A stretch of DNA of 64,000 nucleotides from CAWHPS01 sp963831235 (GCA_963831235.1 CAWHPS010000019.1:23340-87339); one strand, 5' to 3'; numbered from the stretch's first letter, positions 1-9,836 are shown. The notes: generated by a model from the letters alone, not told the origin. Program-made: numbers and translations.

Positions 1-864
1 TTCCTCAAGAAAACCGCATATTTGTACCTGGCCCACATGGGAAATAAAAACAAACCCCAGGCCTCCAAGGCAGCCGCGGCTTAAGAAATCCATGCCATGC
101 CCTTGATGGCCTTTGTCTAGGCTTTGCTCGTGAGGGTGGTTATTAGGTTTGTAAAGCTTCTTTTCCCGGATGATTCTGTGAAAGTGCGGGGCGCAGGTGG
201 GCTTGAATGGTATCGGCGTCCGGGCCTGCTCGTCTGCAATCCAGCCGAGGATTGCTTCATACTTTTCCGGATCAAGCATCTCGTTTTCCAATTCCTGCCC
301 GCGTCCAACCGGCACAAGCATGAACGGATGAAATGCCGACGCTCCGATGTCAACAGCCAGCTTAAGGATAGCGGGAAGATCATCAACATTTATTTTTGAG
401 ACTGTTGTATTTATCTGAAATTGCAGTCCGGCCTTTAACGCGACTTCAGCTGCTTTGAGCGCGGTTTCAAAAGCTCCCGGCACATTTCTGAAACAGTCGT
501 GGGTTTCAGCAGTTGAACCATCAATGCTTAAAGATATCCTTTTTATACCGCACTCCTTAAACCTTTGCGCTATTTCCGGTGTAAGCCCGATTCCGCATGT
601 TGCAAGCGCCATCTTAAGCCCAAGCTTATTCCCATAAGCTGCAAGCTCAAAGATATCCGGCCGCATAAGAGGTTCACCTCCGGTAAGTATAATGATTGGC
701 TTGGAAAATGACGCTATGTTATCGAGTAGCTTTTTCCCCTCCTCTGTGGAGAGTTCATTTTCATAAGGTATATCTTTTGCTGAAGCACGGCAGTGGCTGC
801 ACCGAAGCGCGCATCTCCGCGTTGTTTCCCATGCAACCAATTGTGGTACGTAAACACTATTCAT
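1..864 (-). CDS. ahbD: AhbD-like radical SAM heme synthase, 3' end cut by window
   Basis: The reading frame is open from the ATG at 864 to the window edge, 288 codons, so the C-terminus is missing. Seen: an N-terminal AWETTRRC...CSHC segment that gives the CxxxCxxC cluster motif of radical SAM enzymes (Cys near residues 18, 22 and 25), a GGEP motif near residue 63, SLSIDG in the barrel, and a C-terminal cysteine set (PTCAPHF, SRGC, CGFLEE) typical of the auxiliary cluster. Family knowledge: AhbD converts iron-coproporphyrin III to heme b by oxidative decarboxylation in the siroheme-dependent pathway; the AWExTRxCxLxCxHCRA start fits AhbD better than AhbC. It lies just downstream of hemB on the same strand, which supports a role in heme synthesis. 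A related peptide-modifying radical SAM protein cannot be fully excluded. Confidence 0.72.
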   Translation of the reverse strand, partial: MNSVYVPQLVAWETTRRCALRCSHCRASAKDIPYENELSTEEGKKLLDNIASFSKPIIILTGGEPLMRPDIFELAAYGNKLGLKMALATCGIGLTPEIAQRFKECGIKRISLSIDGSTAETHDCFRNVPGAFETALKAAEVALKAGLQFQINTTVSKINVDDLPAILKLAVDIGASAFHPFMLVPVGRGQELENEMLDPEKYEAILGWIADEQARTPIPFKPTCAPHFHRIIREKKLYKPNNHPHEQSLDKGHQGHGMDFLSRGCLGGLGFVFISHVGQVQICGFLEE

Positions 865-908
865 AGTATCTCTTCGTATAACTATAATGGCTCTTGTCTT
901 TGGTACAA

Positions 909-961
909 CTTGCCGGTCCCTGAGTGTCCGCCGAAGGCGGATGTATCGAAGGGCCGGTAAG
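909..961. repeat. Palindromic dispersed element, copy 1
   Basis: A 45-base core (913-957) begins CCGGTCCCTGAGTG and ends GAAGGGCCGG, with an internal TCCGCC-GAA-GGCGGA hairpin. The core recurs at 58078-58122 with one mismatch. The bases just outside the core are also complementary (CTTG on the left, TAAG on the right, one mismatch), and in the other copy they are different bases but still complementary. It sits in the short gap between hemB and ahbD. Confidence 0.8.
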
Positions 962-963
962 CA

Positions 964-1941
964 TTATTCTTTTTTGAGCCATTTAGCTGCTTCCTCTGCA
1001 AAGTAGGTGATGATGATATCAGCTCCGGCCCTTTTTATTGAGACAAGTGTTTCCATCATTGCAGCAGTACGATTAATAAGTCCCGCCTTTGCGCCATTAA
1101 TAATAAGAGAATACTCGCCGCTTACATTATATGCCGCAACAGGTACATTTACAGATGCCCTTACTTTTGCGATTATATCCAAATATGCTAATGCGGGTTT
1201 TACCATTATGATGTCTGCTCCCTCATCAACATCAGATACAGCTTCTTTGACCGCTTCCCGTGAATTGGCAAAGTCCATCTGATGGTCCCTGCGATGTTCC
1301 TTGAAATGGCCGGAACCGGCTGCTTCACGGAACGGCCCATAAAAGGCTGAAGCGTATTTGGCGGAATACGACATGATAAAACAATCCTTGCGGCCCGCAT
1401 CATCAAGGCCTTGACGGATAGCGCCTACCATGCCGTCGAACATGCAGGATGGGGCAACGCCATGTGCGCCTGCATTTGCCTGAGATACTGCCGTCTTTAC
1501 AATGAGCGGCAGGCTTGCATCATTGTCAACAACCCCGTTCTTTCTTATACCGCAATGGCCATCAGAAGTGTATTCGCAAAGGCATGTGTCGGTAACCACG
1601 GTAAGTCTCGGAAACTTTTTTCTAATTGACTGCACTGCCTCCTGAATTATTCCTTTTTCTTCGTAAGCAGAACAAGCGTCAATGGACTTTTTACTAGGCA
1701 GGCCGAACAATAGTATTGTATTGATTCCAAGCGAGATAGGCGTGTTTAGTGAATCCAATAGCTTATCTATGCTGTATTGATAAATTCCGGGCATGGACTT
1801 AATGGGTATTTTTCTTTTTCTGCCTGGAACAACAAAATATGGCTGGATAAATTGTTCCCTGGAAAGATGAGTTTCGCGGCAAAGGTTTCTTAAGGAATCC
1901 GTAAGCCTTATTCTGCGGTGACGTATTGCTGGAAAGCGCAT
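964..1941 (-). CDS. hemB: Porphobilinogen synthase (delta-aminolevulinate dehydratase)
   Basis: HemB condenses two 5-aminolevulinate molecules to porphobilinogen, an early cytoplasmic step of tetrapyrrole synthesis. The 325-residue length is normal for the family. Seen: the zinc-site segment TDTCLCEYTSDGHCG with three cysteines, the first active-site lysine in SYSAKYASAFYGPF, and the Schiff-base lysine in IMVKPALAYLDII, followed by AAYNVSGEY. The cysteine-rich zinc site marks the zinc-dependent subtype rather than the aspartate/magnesium type. The neighbour downstream on the same strand is an ahbD-like gene, which suggests both serve heme or related tetrapyrroles. A cobO gene at 35244 shows that the cell also handles corrinoids. 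Confidence 0.95.
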   Translation of the reverse strand: MRFPAIRHRRIRLTDSLRNLCRETHLSREQFIQPYFVVPGRKRKIPIKSMPGIYQYSIDKLLDSLNTPISLGINTILLFGLPSKKSIDACSAYEEKGIIQEAVQSIRKKFPRLTVVTDTCLCEYTSDGHCGIRKNGVVDNDASLPLIVKTAVSQANAGAHGVAPSCMFDGMVGAIRQGLDDAGRKDCFIMSYSAKYASAFYGPFREAAGSGHFKEHRRDHQMDFANSREAVKEAVSDVDEGADIIMVKPALAYLDIIAKVRASVNVPVAAYNVSGEYSLIINGAKAGLINRTAAMMETLVSIKRAGADIIITYFAEEAAKWLKKE

Positions 1942-2320
1942 AAATTCCCTTGGTTATTATGTGAATTATAAGACATTTAATTTAATTAAAAATAGTAATT
2001 GTTTGAAATGAAATAAAATTTATTTATGGTTATTGCTGCCTGGATTGTAACTGCTAAACTGTGAAGTTTTGTGGTCGAGATTAATTTTCATCTGGATGCA
2101 AATTCAACAATTACCGCCAGATTTTTTTCCATACGCTTTGGCAATTTCCGCCAAATGATAAAAAAGATCGTCAGTATAAGAATTCAGGTTCAGAATGGGC
2201 TCCCGTCTTATTGCAGGCTTTCCCAGATATGTCGAGATCGGGGATGGCAACGCTGTTGACTTAAGCTTGATATGTGACAGTTAAGTTATTAAGTTGTCTT
2301 TCGGCCTTCCCTAAATTTGT
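1942..2320. other. Intergenic stretch without a recognisable gene
   Basis: The stretch upstream of hemB is A+T-rich at first and probably holds the promoter of hemB and ahbD. No frame shows family motifs; the short open frame near 2071 has no ribosome site or recognisable domain. Confidence 0.5.
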
Positions 2321-2493
2321 CCGGCGGCACTGAGGCCGCCGGCTAGTCATATGGTTGGTTCATTAATCACACCGAGCCAGAGACGGCTCGGTTAAAAAAA
2401 AGGAAAACAACGGTAGCTAAAAGCAAAGCCGTCGCTGGCCTTGCTAACAAAACGAATGAATAATTGGTTAGCTGGCGGCCTCCGTGCCGCCAG
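2321..2493. repeat. Three hairpins of identical geometry
   Basis: Three perfect stem-loops lie within 173 bases: CCGGCGGC/GCCGCCGG (2321-2342), ACCGAGCC/GGCTCGGT (2371-2392) and CTGGCGGC/GCCGCCAG (2472-2493). Each has an 8-bp stem and a 6-base loop (ACTGAG, AGAGAC, CTCCGT). The second is followed by an A run, not a T run, on the plus strand, so it is not a normal terminator. No gene lies directly upstream on either strand. Confidence 0.75.
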
Positions 2494-2514
2494 ACGTCAA
2501 GAGCTTTCGGATAA

Positions 2515-2712
2515 TTTTTTCTCAATATTTTAAGCTCCACGAATGAAACAGGCTTTCGTTTAACAGTTTTTGACATAGTAAGATTGTTTAATGGTGTGGA
2601 AAAATATGAGGTTTTACAAGACGAAGCAATTACTGCTTTCCCCGCCCAGTTGAATCAATTGCAAAAACAAGTCCTTGAACTCTTGGAGGTGCCAAGACTA
2701 TCTTATCAGTAA
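2515..2712 (+). pseudogene. Possible C-terminal tail of a lost transposase
   Basis: A frame without a good start, bounded upstream by a TAA, encodes about 65 residues ending in VFDIVRLFNGVEKYEV and QLNQLQKQVLELLEVP before a TAA. The style (hydrophobic FDIVRLFNG block, then a short helix and stop) resembles the C-termini of DDE transposases, but no catalytic residue is present and the family was not identified. It may equally be a chance frame. It is followed by A+T-rich sequence up to the next gene. Confidence 0.25.
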
Positions 2713-2885
2713 AATAAAAAACGAACCTCAAAAATTAATTCAAAATTAGAGGTTCGCGAAGTACGGAATGTAGGTTATAACTATTCAGTCAAGAAATATC
2801 TGCATGAATAATTAAATGCCCATCAATGAAATTACGGGACTGGTTCAATCTGGCCCTACACCATGCCGAAAGAAAAGGAATTATC

Positions 2886-5284
2886 ATGAATAATGCAAGG
2901 GTATTCTTTATATTGCTGGTGTGCGTTTGCATGACAGGCGCACAGGATAGAGTCGACACACTTAAGATTTATGACCGTGCGGACAATCTGCTGTATTTCC
3001 TGACTTATGATTACGGAACGGATAGCATACTTATCGGCCAGTCATTATACGACCGCACGGGTTATTTTCTAAAAGCCGTCACCATAGACAGTACGGGCAG
3101 ACAAAGTTTTAGGGACGATAACGGTGATTTGTATCATTATTCCTTATCCCATAGGGACAGCACGCGGAGTTATTTTGATATATTCGATCATTTCAATAAA
3201 CCTTTGGAACAGCGGGTATATCAGGGTTTCTATAGCGTTGGTGCGACTGCCGGTATTGTCGAGTTCTTCAATCTTTCAGGCGGGCTGACGCATCAGATGA
3301 GGTACATATTCGATGGCAGCCGGATTGAGCGGATAAACGTGCTGGATAATGCCGGCGTTTTGTCCAATCATGTTGACGTGCATTACAGGAATAGGCCAAT
3401 CCGTTTATGGACGCGCATTGCAGGAATATGGAGGAATTCGTCTGGTCGTTTTTCGGATGTTTCTTCGCAGCTTTTATTTGATGTGCTCTACGCTTATCAG
3501 GAGCTTCCCGGACTGACGCAATCGCCGTATTTATCTCCCACGGCTTTGGCGCCTTCTCCGGACGGAAAGAAGCTTTATGCGGCAGCAGCCACAGGCCGCC
3601 GGGTGATGGAAGTGGATATTTCATCCAAGTTGGGAACAGCGGGCCGCACCCTTTTGCTTCCCAAGGAGCCTACAGGACTTGCGGTTTCGCCTGACGGGAA
3701 CAGCATTTATGTTACCTGTGCTTCCGCGAGCAGGCCGGATGGAGAGGTTTTTGTGGTCAGTACCGCGGGTTTTACTCTGGAGAGAAGTTTTTCAGCCGGC
3801 CATTCCGCGCGTTCGCCGTTATTGAGCCCTGATGGCGGGACGCTCTATATTTGCAATCAGTTCAGGAACTTAGTCTCAATTTACAATGCATTGACCGGAG
3901 CCTTGGTGGATACCGTCCCGGTTCTGCGGGAGCCTTTTTCAGCCGCAATTACGCCTGACGGGACGCGCCTTCTGGTGACGAATTTCCTGCCATACGCCAG
4001 GACAAGGCACGAGGATTCAGTTGCCTGCGGAATAGTGACGTTCATCAATACTGCCGCACGAAGTGTTGAGGCGATTGTTGAATTGACAAACGGCGCACAG
4101 AGTCTTGCCGGGATATGCGTGTCAAAAGACGGAAAATACGCTTATGTATGCCATCTTCTTTCCTTTTTCAACATGACGCCGTTGAGACACAACAAAGGAA
4201 ACTGGCCTAATATGAATGCGGTAAGCGTGGTGGACATTTTGAACAAATGTAATATTGATGTTATGCCGCTGGACCGGGCAGCTTACGGGGCCGCGGATCC
4301 TTGGGCCATTTCCTGTGATTCGCAGGTCTTGTGCATTGTCAGCGCAGGCAACCCTGGAATTCATGTGATGAGACTGAATTCGCTTCATCAGGCATTGTCG
4401 AGGATGGCAGAACCTAGAAACCTGTCGAAAAACCTGGAATTTGCACGGGTATTCACTCAACGGATACATCTTAATGTGAAAGGTCCGCAGTCGATCATCA
4501 TCAGCCGGGGGACGCGCTTATATAGGCGGATATTTTTCGGATTCCCTTGAAGTGGTCAATACTGCACAGATTGACGCGCAGCTTCTTGGCTGCATTCCAT
4601 TGGCGCCGCCAAAAGCTTTGGATAAACTTCGCAGGGGTGAGTTTTATTTCTCCGACGCCAAGCGCATGGGAAAAGAAGGGTGGCAAAGCTGCATTTCCTG
4701 CCATGCGTTTGGCCGTATGGACGGCTTGAAGTGGGATCTGGCGAATGATGGAGATGGAAATTTCAAGAATGCCAAGAGCCTTTTGTACGCGCATATCACA
4801 CCCCCTGTCATGTGGACGGGTGTACGGGACTCAGCAGAGTTTGCGGTTCGCGCCGGTGTAAGCAATATTCTGATGACCAATCCTGACTTCGTGCAGACCG
4901 AAATCTCGGACATTGACGCATATTTGAAAAGCATACGCCATGTTCCAAGCCCTTTTCTGGAACACGGCAGGTTAAACGCAGACGGCCAGACGGGGTAAAG
5001 ATGTTTTTGCGAAAATGCAGTGCAACACCTGCCATGTTCCTGAAACCTATTACACTGACATGAAGCGTTATGCGGGACTGAAAAGCGAAAACGACTTCGG
5101 ATCACGCGACGGCAATTGGGACACTCCGACGCTTATTGAGACCTGGCGCACGGCGCCTTATATGCATGACGGGCGGTATCTTGACATGAAAGAGCTGTTT
5201 GTGGGTGAGAACAAACACGAGATATTCCAGTCCATCACTCCGCAGGAACTGGACGATCTGCTTGTTTTCTTGAAATCGTTATGA
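2886..5284 (+). pseudogene. YVTN beta-propeller fused to MauG-type di-heme cytochrome, frameshifted
   Basis: Read through two frameshifts this is one gene of about 800 codons. The start at 2886 (MNNARVFFILLVCVCMTGAQ) gives a signal peptide; an ATG 60 bases upstream would bury it. Residues about 25-220 are of unknown fold. Then come propeller blades with SPDGKKLYAA, SPDGNSIYVT, SPDGGTLYIC, TPDGTRLLVT and SKDGKYAYVC. At about 4509 the frame moves by one base in a G5 run (continuing GRAYIGGYFSDSLEVV), and at about 4984 by one more (continuing ARRGKDVFAKMQ). The C-terminal part holds two heme motifs, CISCH and CNTCH, and an APYMHDGRYLDMKELF segment, as in MauG/cytochrome c peroxidase relatives. 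Known proteins of this fused layout are periplasmic. No conserved neighbour explains its substrate. It is either a young pseudogene or carries assembly errors. Confidence 0.75.
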
Positions 5285-5314
5285 AAAAGAGGCCGCACAA
5301 ATAAAGGGTGCAGT

Positions 5315-6436
5315 GAGGGTGTCAGAATATCTTTGTAAACTCAAATAGATGATTTTCCGGATCTCCGGCGGGTAAGAAAAGAATGGAATCAGACGGCTCC
5401 AATTAACTCTCCACGACTTTGAAATTGAGGGATACCGGGCATCTCATTTACCGGCGAAATCATTCAGGCATGCCTCGGCTTCCTCGGCGTTAGGAGCCTG
5501 GTAAATCTTCCGAAGGTCGGCGGCCACGCTCCTACGCTTTTTCCAGAGCACAAACCGCAGTGCGTTTCGAACCATGTGCATGATGCAGAGCTGAATATCC
5601 GCCTTGGGAAACACCGTCTCCAAGGCCTCAGGAAAGCCTTTTAAGCCATCCACACAGGCAACGAAGACATCCCTCCAAGCCAGCGGCTCTTAAGCTCGTT
5701 GAGAATCGCCAGAACTTGGCTCCCTCGGTCTGCTCTACCCAAAGAGCCAAGTACCTCCTTTTGCCCATCCAAGTCAATGCCAATCGCAAGATAGACGGCC
5801 TTATTCCAAATCCGTCCATCACTCCCGTATCTTCAACATCAACGCATCCAAGTAAAGGATAGGGTAGACGCGGGACAGACGGCCGGTTCTGCCACTCCCG
5901 AACCTCCTCCATCACAGAGTTGGTCACCGTCGAGATAAATTCCGGGGAAACCTCGGTCCCGTAAATCTCCAGCAGGTGGCTCTCGATGTCGCGAGCTGTC
6001 ATACCGCGGGAATACATGGAAATAATCTTATCATCGAATCCAGAAAACCGTCTCGGACGTTTCTTGACAAGCATCGGCTCAAACTCCCCAGAACGATCCC
6101 GGGGAACCTCAACCGTGATATCACCCTGTTCGCTCTTGAGCGTTTTGGGGCTGCTTCCATTGCGGGAATTGGCTGTCTTCTTGCCAGTTCCATCATGCTT
6201 CTCATAACCCAAATGATGGGTCAGTTATCCAGCCAAAGCCCGCTCGATTAAACTTTTCGTCAGAGCTTAAAAAATCCCGTCCTTACCAACCAGATCCTCA
6301 GGCCTTTTGTAGCGCTTCAAGAGCTCGTCGATAAGCTCCGGCCGAATAGCTGTTGTTTGCGTTGCATCTATCATAATTGCCTCCTGTGTATTGGCTAAAA
6401 TCTTTTATCCATTTACACAGAAATCCTTATACCCTC
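5315..6436 (-). mobile_element. Decayed IS256-family element with internal deletion
   Basis: Imperfect terminal inverted repeats are visible: GAGGGTGTCAGAATATCTTTG at 5315 and, read on the minus strand from 6436, GAGGGTATAAGGATTTCTGTG. The enclosed 1122 bases are shorter than a usual element of this family (about 1.3 kb) because the transposase stops matching at about 5346, just before the right repeat. No target duplication is visible in the bases next to the ends. It lies 30 bases after the broken cytochrome gene. Confidence 0.7.
5346..6374 (-). pseudogene. IS256-family transposase, multiply broken
   Basis: The start is the ATG at 6374 (MIDATQTTAIRPELIDELL). Two in-frame TAA codons follow within 70 codons, in IF*ALTKSLIERALAG*LTHHLGYEKHD. 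The long middle part (EVPRDRSGEFEPMLVKKRPR, GMTARDIESHLLEIYG) is typical of mutator-type IS256 transposases. Further on, the family sequence is recovered only by changing frame repeatedly: YPILYLDALMLKIRE, then RIWNKAVYLAIGIDLDG, then LWVEQTEGAKFW, then VFVACVDGLKGFPEALE, then YPSISKSWRVNWSRLIPFF and PPEIRKIIY, where homology ends. About the last 90 residues, including the third catalytic carboxylate, are missing. Five of the six changes of frame in the middle are one extra base. Confidence 0.85.
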
Positions 6437-6590
6437 GTTGTTTATAAGCCTGCCAGCTTTTTCTCCCACCGCTCTGATTTTGCATAAGCCCGCAACGAGC
6501 GGATGTTTTGTCCGCTTTTGCGAGACCATCGCATTCCGCTCCTGCCAAGCCGTATCTTCACGATGGATTTGCATGCTGTTTCAACGGGTT

Positions 6591-6664
6591 TCACCCCCGG
6601 CCCCCTTCTCCCTTCTGCAATTTTATTGTCAAAACAGGAGCGGGGGTTTGGGGTGAGGGTTTTC
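6591..6664. repeat. CTCACCCC/CTCTCCC dispersed hairpin repeat, copy A
   Basis: On the minus strand, directly after the stop codon at 6666, the sequence runs GGAAAACCCTCACCCCAAAC and then a C-rich arm; the other arm is CCCCCTTCTCCC at 6601. This matches the layout of copies at 26270, 38212, 46913 and 47429. It may act as a transcription terminator for the gene ending at 6666. Confidence 0.6.
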
Positions 6665-6665
6665 C

Positions 6666-9530
6666 TTATTGGAGCACCGCCATCCTTTTCCTGCTCTTGA
6701 AAGAACCTGCCTTAAGCTCGTAAATGTAAACTCCGTTGCTCTTCAAGAGCCCGCTTTTGATTTGCGCCTGATGCTGTCCGGCAGGCTGCGTCTCCTTGTC
6801 CACAAGCCTGTGCATGACCCTGCCGCGCAGGTCATAAATGGTAAGGGACACCCTGCTCTGCTTGGGCAGAAAGTATGGGATAGTGCCGCCGCCCGCATTA
6901 AACGGGTTGGGAACGTTCTGGTAGAGCGCCGCCTGTGCTGGCAAAACCCTGCCTTTAGCAGCCGATGTGACCGTAGTGTTGTCAAGGGCCTTGAAAACCT
7001 CGTTCTCGTAACTGAGCCCTGCTTTAAGAAGGCGCCTGTTGCCTTGATCGCTGACGTAGACCGCTTTATCGCTTACCGCGACACCCTTGACAAAACAAAA
7101 AGCTATGTCCGGATTGGGAACAGGACTATTGGGACCATGGCTGTCCGGGTTGCCATAGCGGCCGATTCGCAACACGCGGTTGCCGTTTGCGTCCAGTACG
7201 GTTACGCTGTAAAGATGATCGCTGGGCAAAAAACACCGCTCAAAACGGTCCATGTCCCATATCTGAAAGTAGCAATTACATTCCTCCTGGGCCTTCCCCA
7301 AGCCTGACATACCATCATAAGCCCAATGGAAGCTATCCACAACAATATAGTCGCTCCCACCAACATAACCCTGACCATGAAGATAGAGCTGTGGGCTTAT
7401 ACCGGCCGGTTTTCCATTATCCTCGTCCCCATAAAACCTGACCACAGGCCATTTTTCATTGCCGACTTTGATCACGCATCCAATGTCGATCCCGCCAGGT
7501 TCCGCCAAACCTTCCTTTAAAGCACCGCCGGCCTTTCCATATTGAGTCGCAAGATACAAAGCCCCTCCGCGGCCTACCTTGATACCGGTGGCCAGTATTT
7601 TCCGAAGATTCACCGCAGCATAAGCGCACTTCAGATTGCCCTGGTTGTCAAAGACTATAACGGTGTCAAGGGTGCGGAGACTGCCGGTAAGCTGGTATAT
7701 GTCGCCGTTGGGGGCTACATCCATGCCTTTTTTCCAGGCGTTGTCATCACCATTCTGTATATTACGTGAGGGTATCCCCTTGTAGTTTTTGCCCCTTAGA
7801 AAATCAAGCCCCCACCCCGGTATCAGATAATCTATGTTGACACCATTGGGAAAGTCCACAAGTTTACCCGACCTGTCCATACGGTAAACAAAGTCCTCGG
7901 TTCCTATGTTTCCTTGACGGAAATAAACAAGCCCTTTACGGTCAAAAGCCATGTTGGAACCTATTATGCCGAATGATTTTGTCCAGGCACTGTCCAATGT
8001 CAAGGTGTTCCCGTTGTAACGGACTGCCGGCTCGCGGTATCCTACTGCCCTAGCATAAATATCGTCAGTAACCGGATCCACACATATTCTTTGCTGGTAA
8101 CCGACATAAGGAAATTGTTTATTGCAGGCAGAAATGGTCAAAACATCCGCAAACGCGCCAGCGCGTTCCTCAAGGCGCTTTATGTTCGGCGGGGCAGCCT
8201 CCCACTCATAGCCGGCTTTTTGAGAGGCAACCCAGACAGCAGGCGGCTCGCTTGCAGCGTCAAGACAAAATGTCCCAACGTACCAACGGGTCTCGTCGCT
8301 GTTGGTCCAGCTCGCAAGTTCTGTTCCTTCAGGAGAAAGCTTCAATATTTTTTTATCTTCTGAACAACAATAGATGTTTCCGGTAACAGGGTGTACAAAT
8401 AATCTCCCTGGCTTGGTAAGGGCTAAGGAACGTAACAGGCTTTTGTCAGGCTTGAATACCTGTATCCGGTTGTTGTCACTGTCGGAAACATACAGATTCC
8501 CCGAGGCGTCCACAGCCAGACCACTGATGCCGTTGAAATGCTGCGCATCGCTGCCCGTAACGCCCGCCTCGCCAAGGAAGGGCGCCGTTATGGTATTCGG
8601 CGAGGCCACGGGTATTTTGTAAACAGCATGCTTCAGGTCAAGATAAACACTCTGCTCGTCAGGAGTGGCGGCCATATGTATTTTGTAATCTTCACCTTCC
8701 CCATCTTCTCCGGGTACGTAATGAGTGTAATTGCTATCCCTGATTCTGTCCATGGCCCCGTCTATGCAGCTCATATTTAAAAAAAAGGATCTGCCATTCC
8801 TAGACCCGCCCGATGCGTTTGTAAACATCCTGTTTGCGGACGGCAAATAGGCGATGGTTCCGAAACGGTAATCGTCATACCCTCTTGCTCCATAGATGCC
8901 ATCTGGGGAGAAATAAAAGTAGTCATTGACAATGACTTTATCGCCGTCTGTAGTGGTGTAATACTCGTAAAAGGGAACCTTTTCGACCACATCGCAGCGA
9001 GTCGGCAGAAGCGTTTTCACGTATTTGCCTTCCTTATCAAAACTGCTGATATTTCCCTGAGTGAACACATGGAGCAGACCCTGTTTGTCGCAAATCATAT
9101 TGCAGACCTTAAAAATGCCTAAATGGTTCCGGTCTGAAATCTCGCCGGCATGACTCGCTTTTAACCCCAGCGAAACACGAACGATGCAGCTGTCCGGCGC
9201 AGGATTGCCTTCGTCGTCCTTGCCGTCCCATTCCAGCCGCTGGGACAACAAATCCTTAACGAAAGGCCACGGCGCATTGGCGCCAAGAACACCGGATGCC
9301 AGATGCCGTACAATAATGCCGTCTTTTATTATCGCCACAGTGGCATCGCATTTGGCCCTGGTTTCAAAGGTAATGGTGTAAACACCATTTACAGGGCCGC
9401 TTATTTGCGGCTGCTGGGCAAATTCAAAGTTCTCTTCCCGTGAAATCGTGGCTTCCGTGAGCATGCCTGTCAGCAGAATTGCGCTGACCATGATCATGAC
9501 CTGCATGATCCTTTTTGTGGAATTCATCAT
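6666..9530 (-). CDS. Secreted beta-propeller protein with type IX-style sorting domain
   Basis: A 954-residue exported protein. The start has AAGGGG six bases upstream and begins with a signal peptide (MMNSTKRIMQVMIMVSAILL). After an Ig-like segment with FlgD-type words (residues about 35-130, RLEWDGKDDEGNPAPDSCIVR) come NHL/SMP-30-like blades, including GISGLAVDASGNLYVSDSDN and AVSDKAVYVSDQGNRRL. The last 90 residues are a FlgD-Ig/type IX sorting domain: YQNVPNPFNAGGGTIPYFLP, YDLRGRVMHRL, NGVYIYELKAG, RKRMAVLQ. Family knowledge says such domains direct folded cargo across the outer membrane. No enzyme motif was seen, so the substrate or ligand is unknown. Transcription probably ends in the hairpin repeat just after the stop. 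Confidence 0.85.
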   Translation of the reverse strand: MMNSTKRIMQVMIMVSAILLTGMLTEATISREENFEFAQQPQISGPVNGVYTITFETRAKCDATVAIIKDGIIVRHLASGVLGANAPWPFVKDLLSQRLEWDGKDDEGNPAPDSCIVRVSLGLKASHAGEISDRNHLGIFKVCNMICDKQGLLHVFTQGNISSFDKEGKYVKTLLPTRCDVVEKVPFYEYYTTTDGDKVIVNDYFYFSPDGIYGARGYDDYRFGTIAYLPSANRMFTNASGGSRNGRSFFLNMSCIDGAMDRIRDSNYTHYVPGEDGEGEDYKIHMAATPDEQSVYLDLKHAVYKIPVASPNTITAPFLGEAGVTGSDAQHFNGISGLAVDASGNLYVSDSDNNRIQVFKPDKSLLRSLALTKPGRLFVHPVTGNIYCCSEDKKILKLSPEGTELASWTNSDETRWYVGTFCLDAASEPPAVWVASQKAGYEWEAAPPNIKRLEERAGAFADVLTISACNKQFPYVGYQQRICVDPVTDDIYARAVGYREPAVRYNGNTLTLDSAWTKSFGIIGSNMAFDRKGLVYFRQGNIGTEDFVYRMDRSGKLVDFPNGVNIDYLIPGWGLDFLRGKNYKGIPSRNIQNGDDNAWKKGMDVAPNGDIYQLTGSLRTLDTVIVFDNQGNLKCAYAAVNLRKILATGIKVGRGGALYLATQYGKAGGALKEGLAEPGGIDIGCVIKVGNEKWPVVRFYGDEDNGKPAGISPQLYLHGQGYVGGSDYIVVDSFHWAYDGMSGLGKAQEECNCYFQIWDMDRFERCFLPSDHLYSVTVLDANGNRVLRIGRYGNPDSHGPNSPVPNPDIAFCFVKGVAVSDKAVYVSDQGNRRLLKAGLSYENEVFKALDNTTVTSAAKGRVLPAQAALYQNVPNPFNAGGGTIPYFLPKQSRVSLTIYDLRGRVMHRLVDKETQPAGQHQAQIKSGLLKSNGVYIYELKAGSFKSRKRMAVLQ

Positions 9531-9836
9531 ACAACACCCCTTGGTTTAAGAATGGAGCCTGTTGCGCAAATGACAAAAGAAGAATCGAAAATCAACATAT
9601 TGTGGTTTTTGTTTTACCGCAAACACAATATACTGAGGATCATACCTCCATATTTGATTTGTCAACAGGCTCAATGGGTTAAGAATTTGGGCATGGTTCA
9701 ATCTGGCCTTACACCAGACTTAACCGCTCTATTGAAAATTAGTCTATTTTGATATTTCATGGCAAGTATTTTGTTTTCTCAATTGTGATTCAGACCTGAG
9801 GTATCCCCTCATTCTTTGACATTTTATTATTGAAAA
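9531..9836. other. Intergenic stretch, 23-base shared motif only
   Basis: No gene is visible. A 23-base string (9694-9716, TGGTTCAATCTGGCC then YTACACCA) is shared with 2841-2863, just upstream of the cytochrome gene, with one mismatch. Confidence 0.5.

Noticed and set aside
2371..2400. Hairpin with following A run as a terminator
   Set aside because: A terminator needs a T run after the stem in the direction of transcription; here the A run follows on the plus strand and no gene ends nearby.
2367..2576. 69-codon minus-strand frame with a hydrophobic stretch
   Set aside because: It runs through two of the perfect hairpins, so its residues are set by the stems; no start signal is seen.
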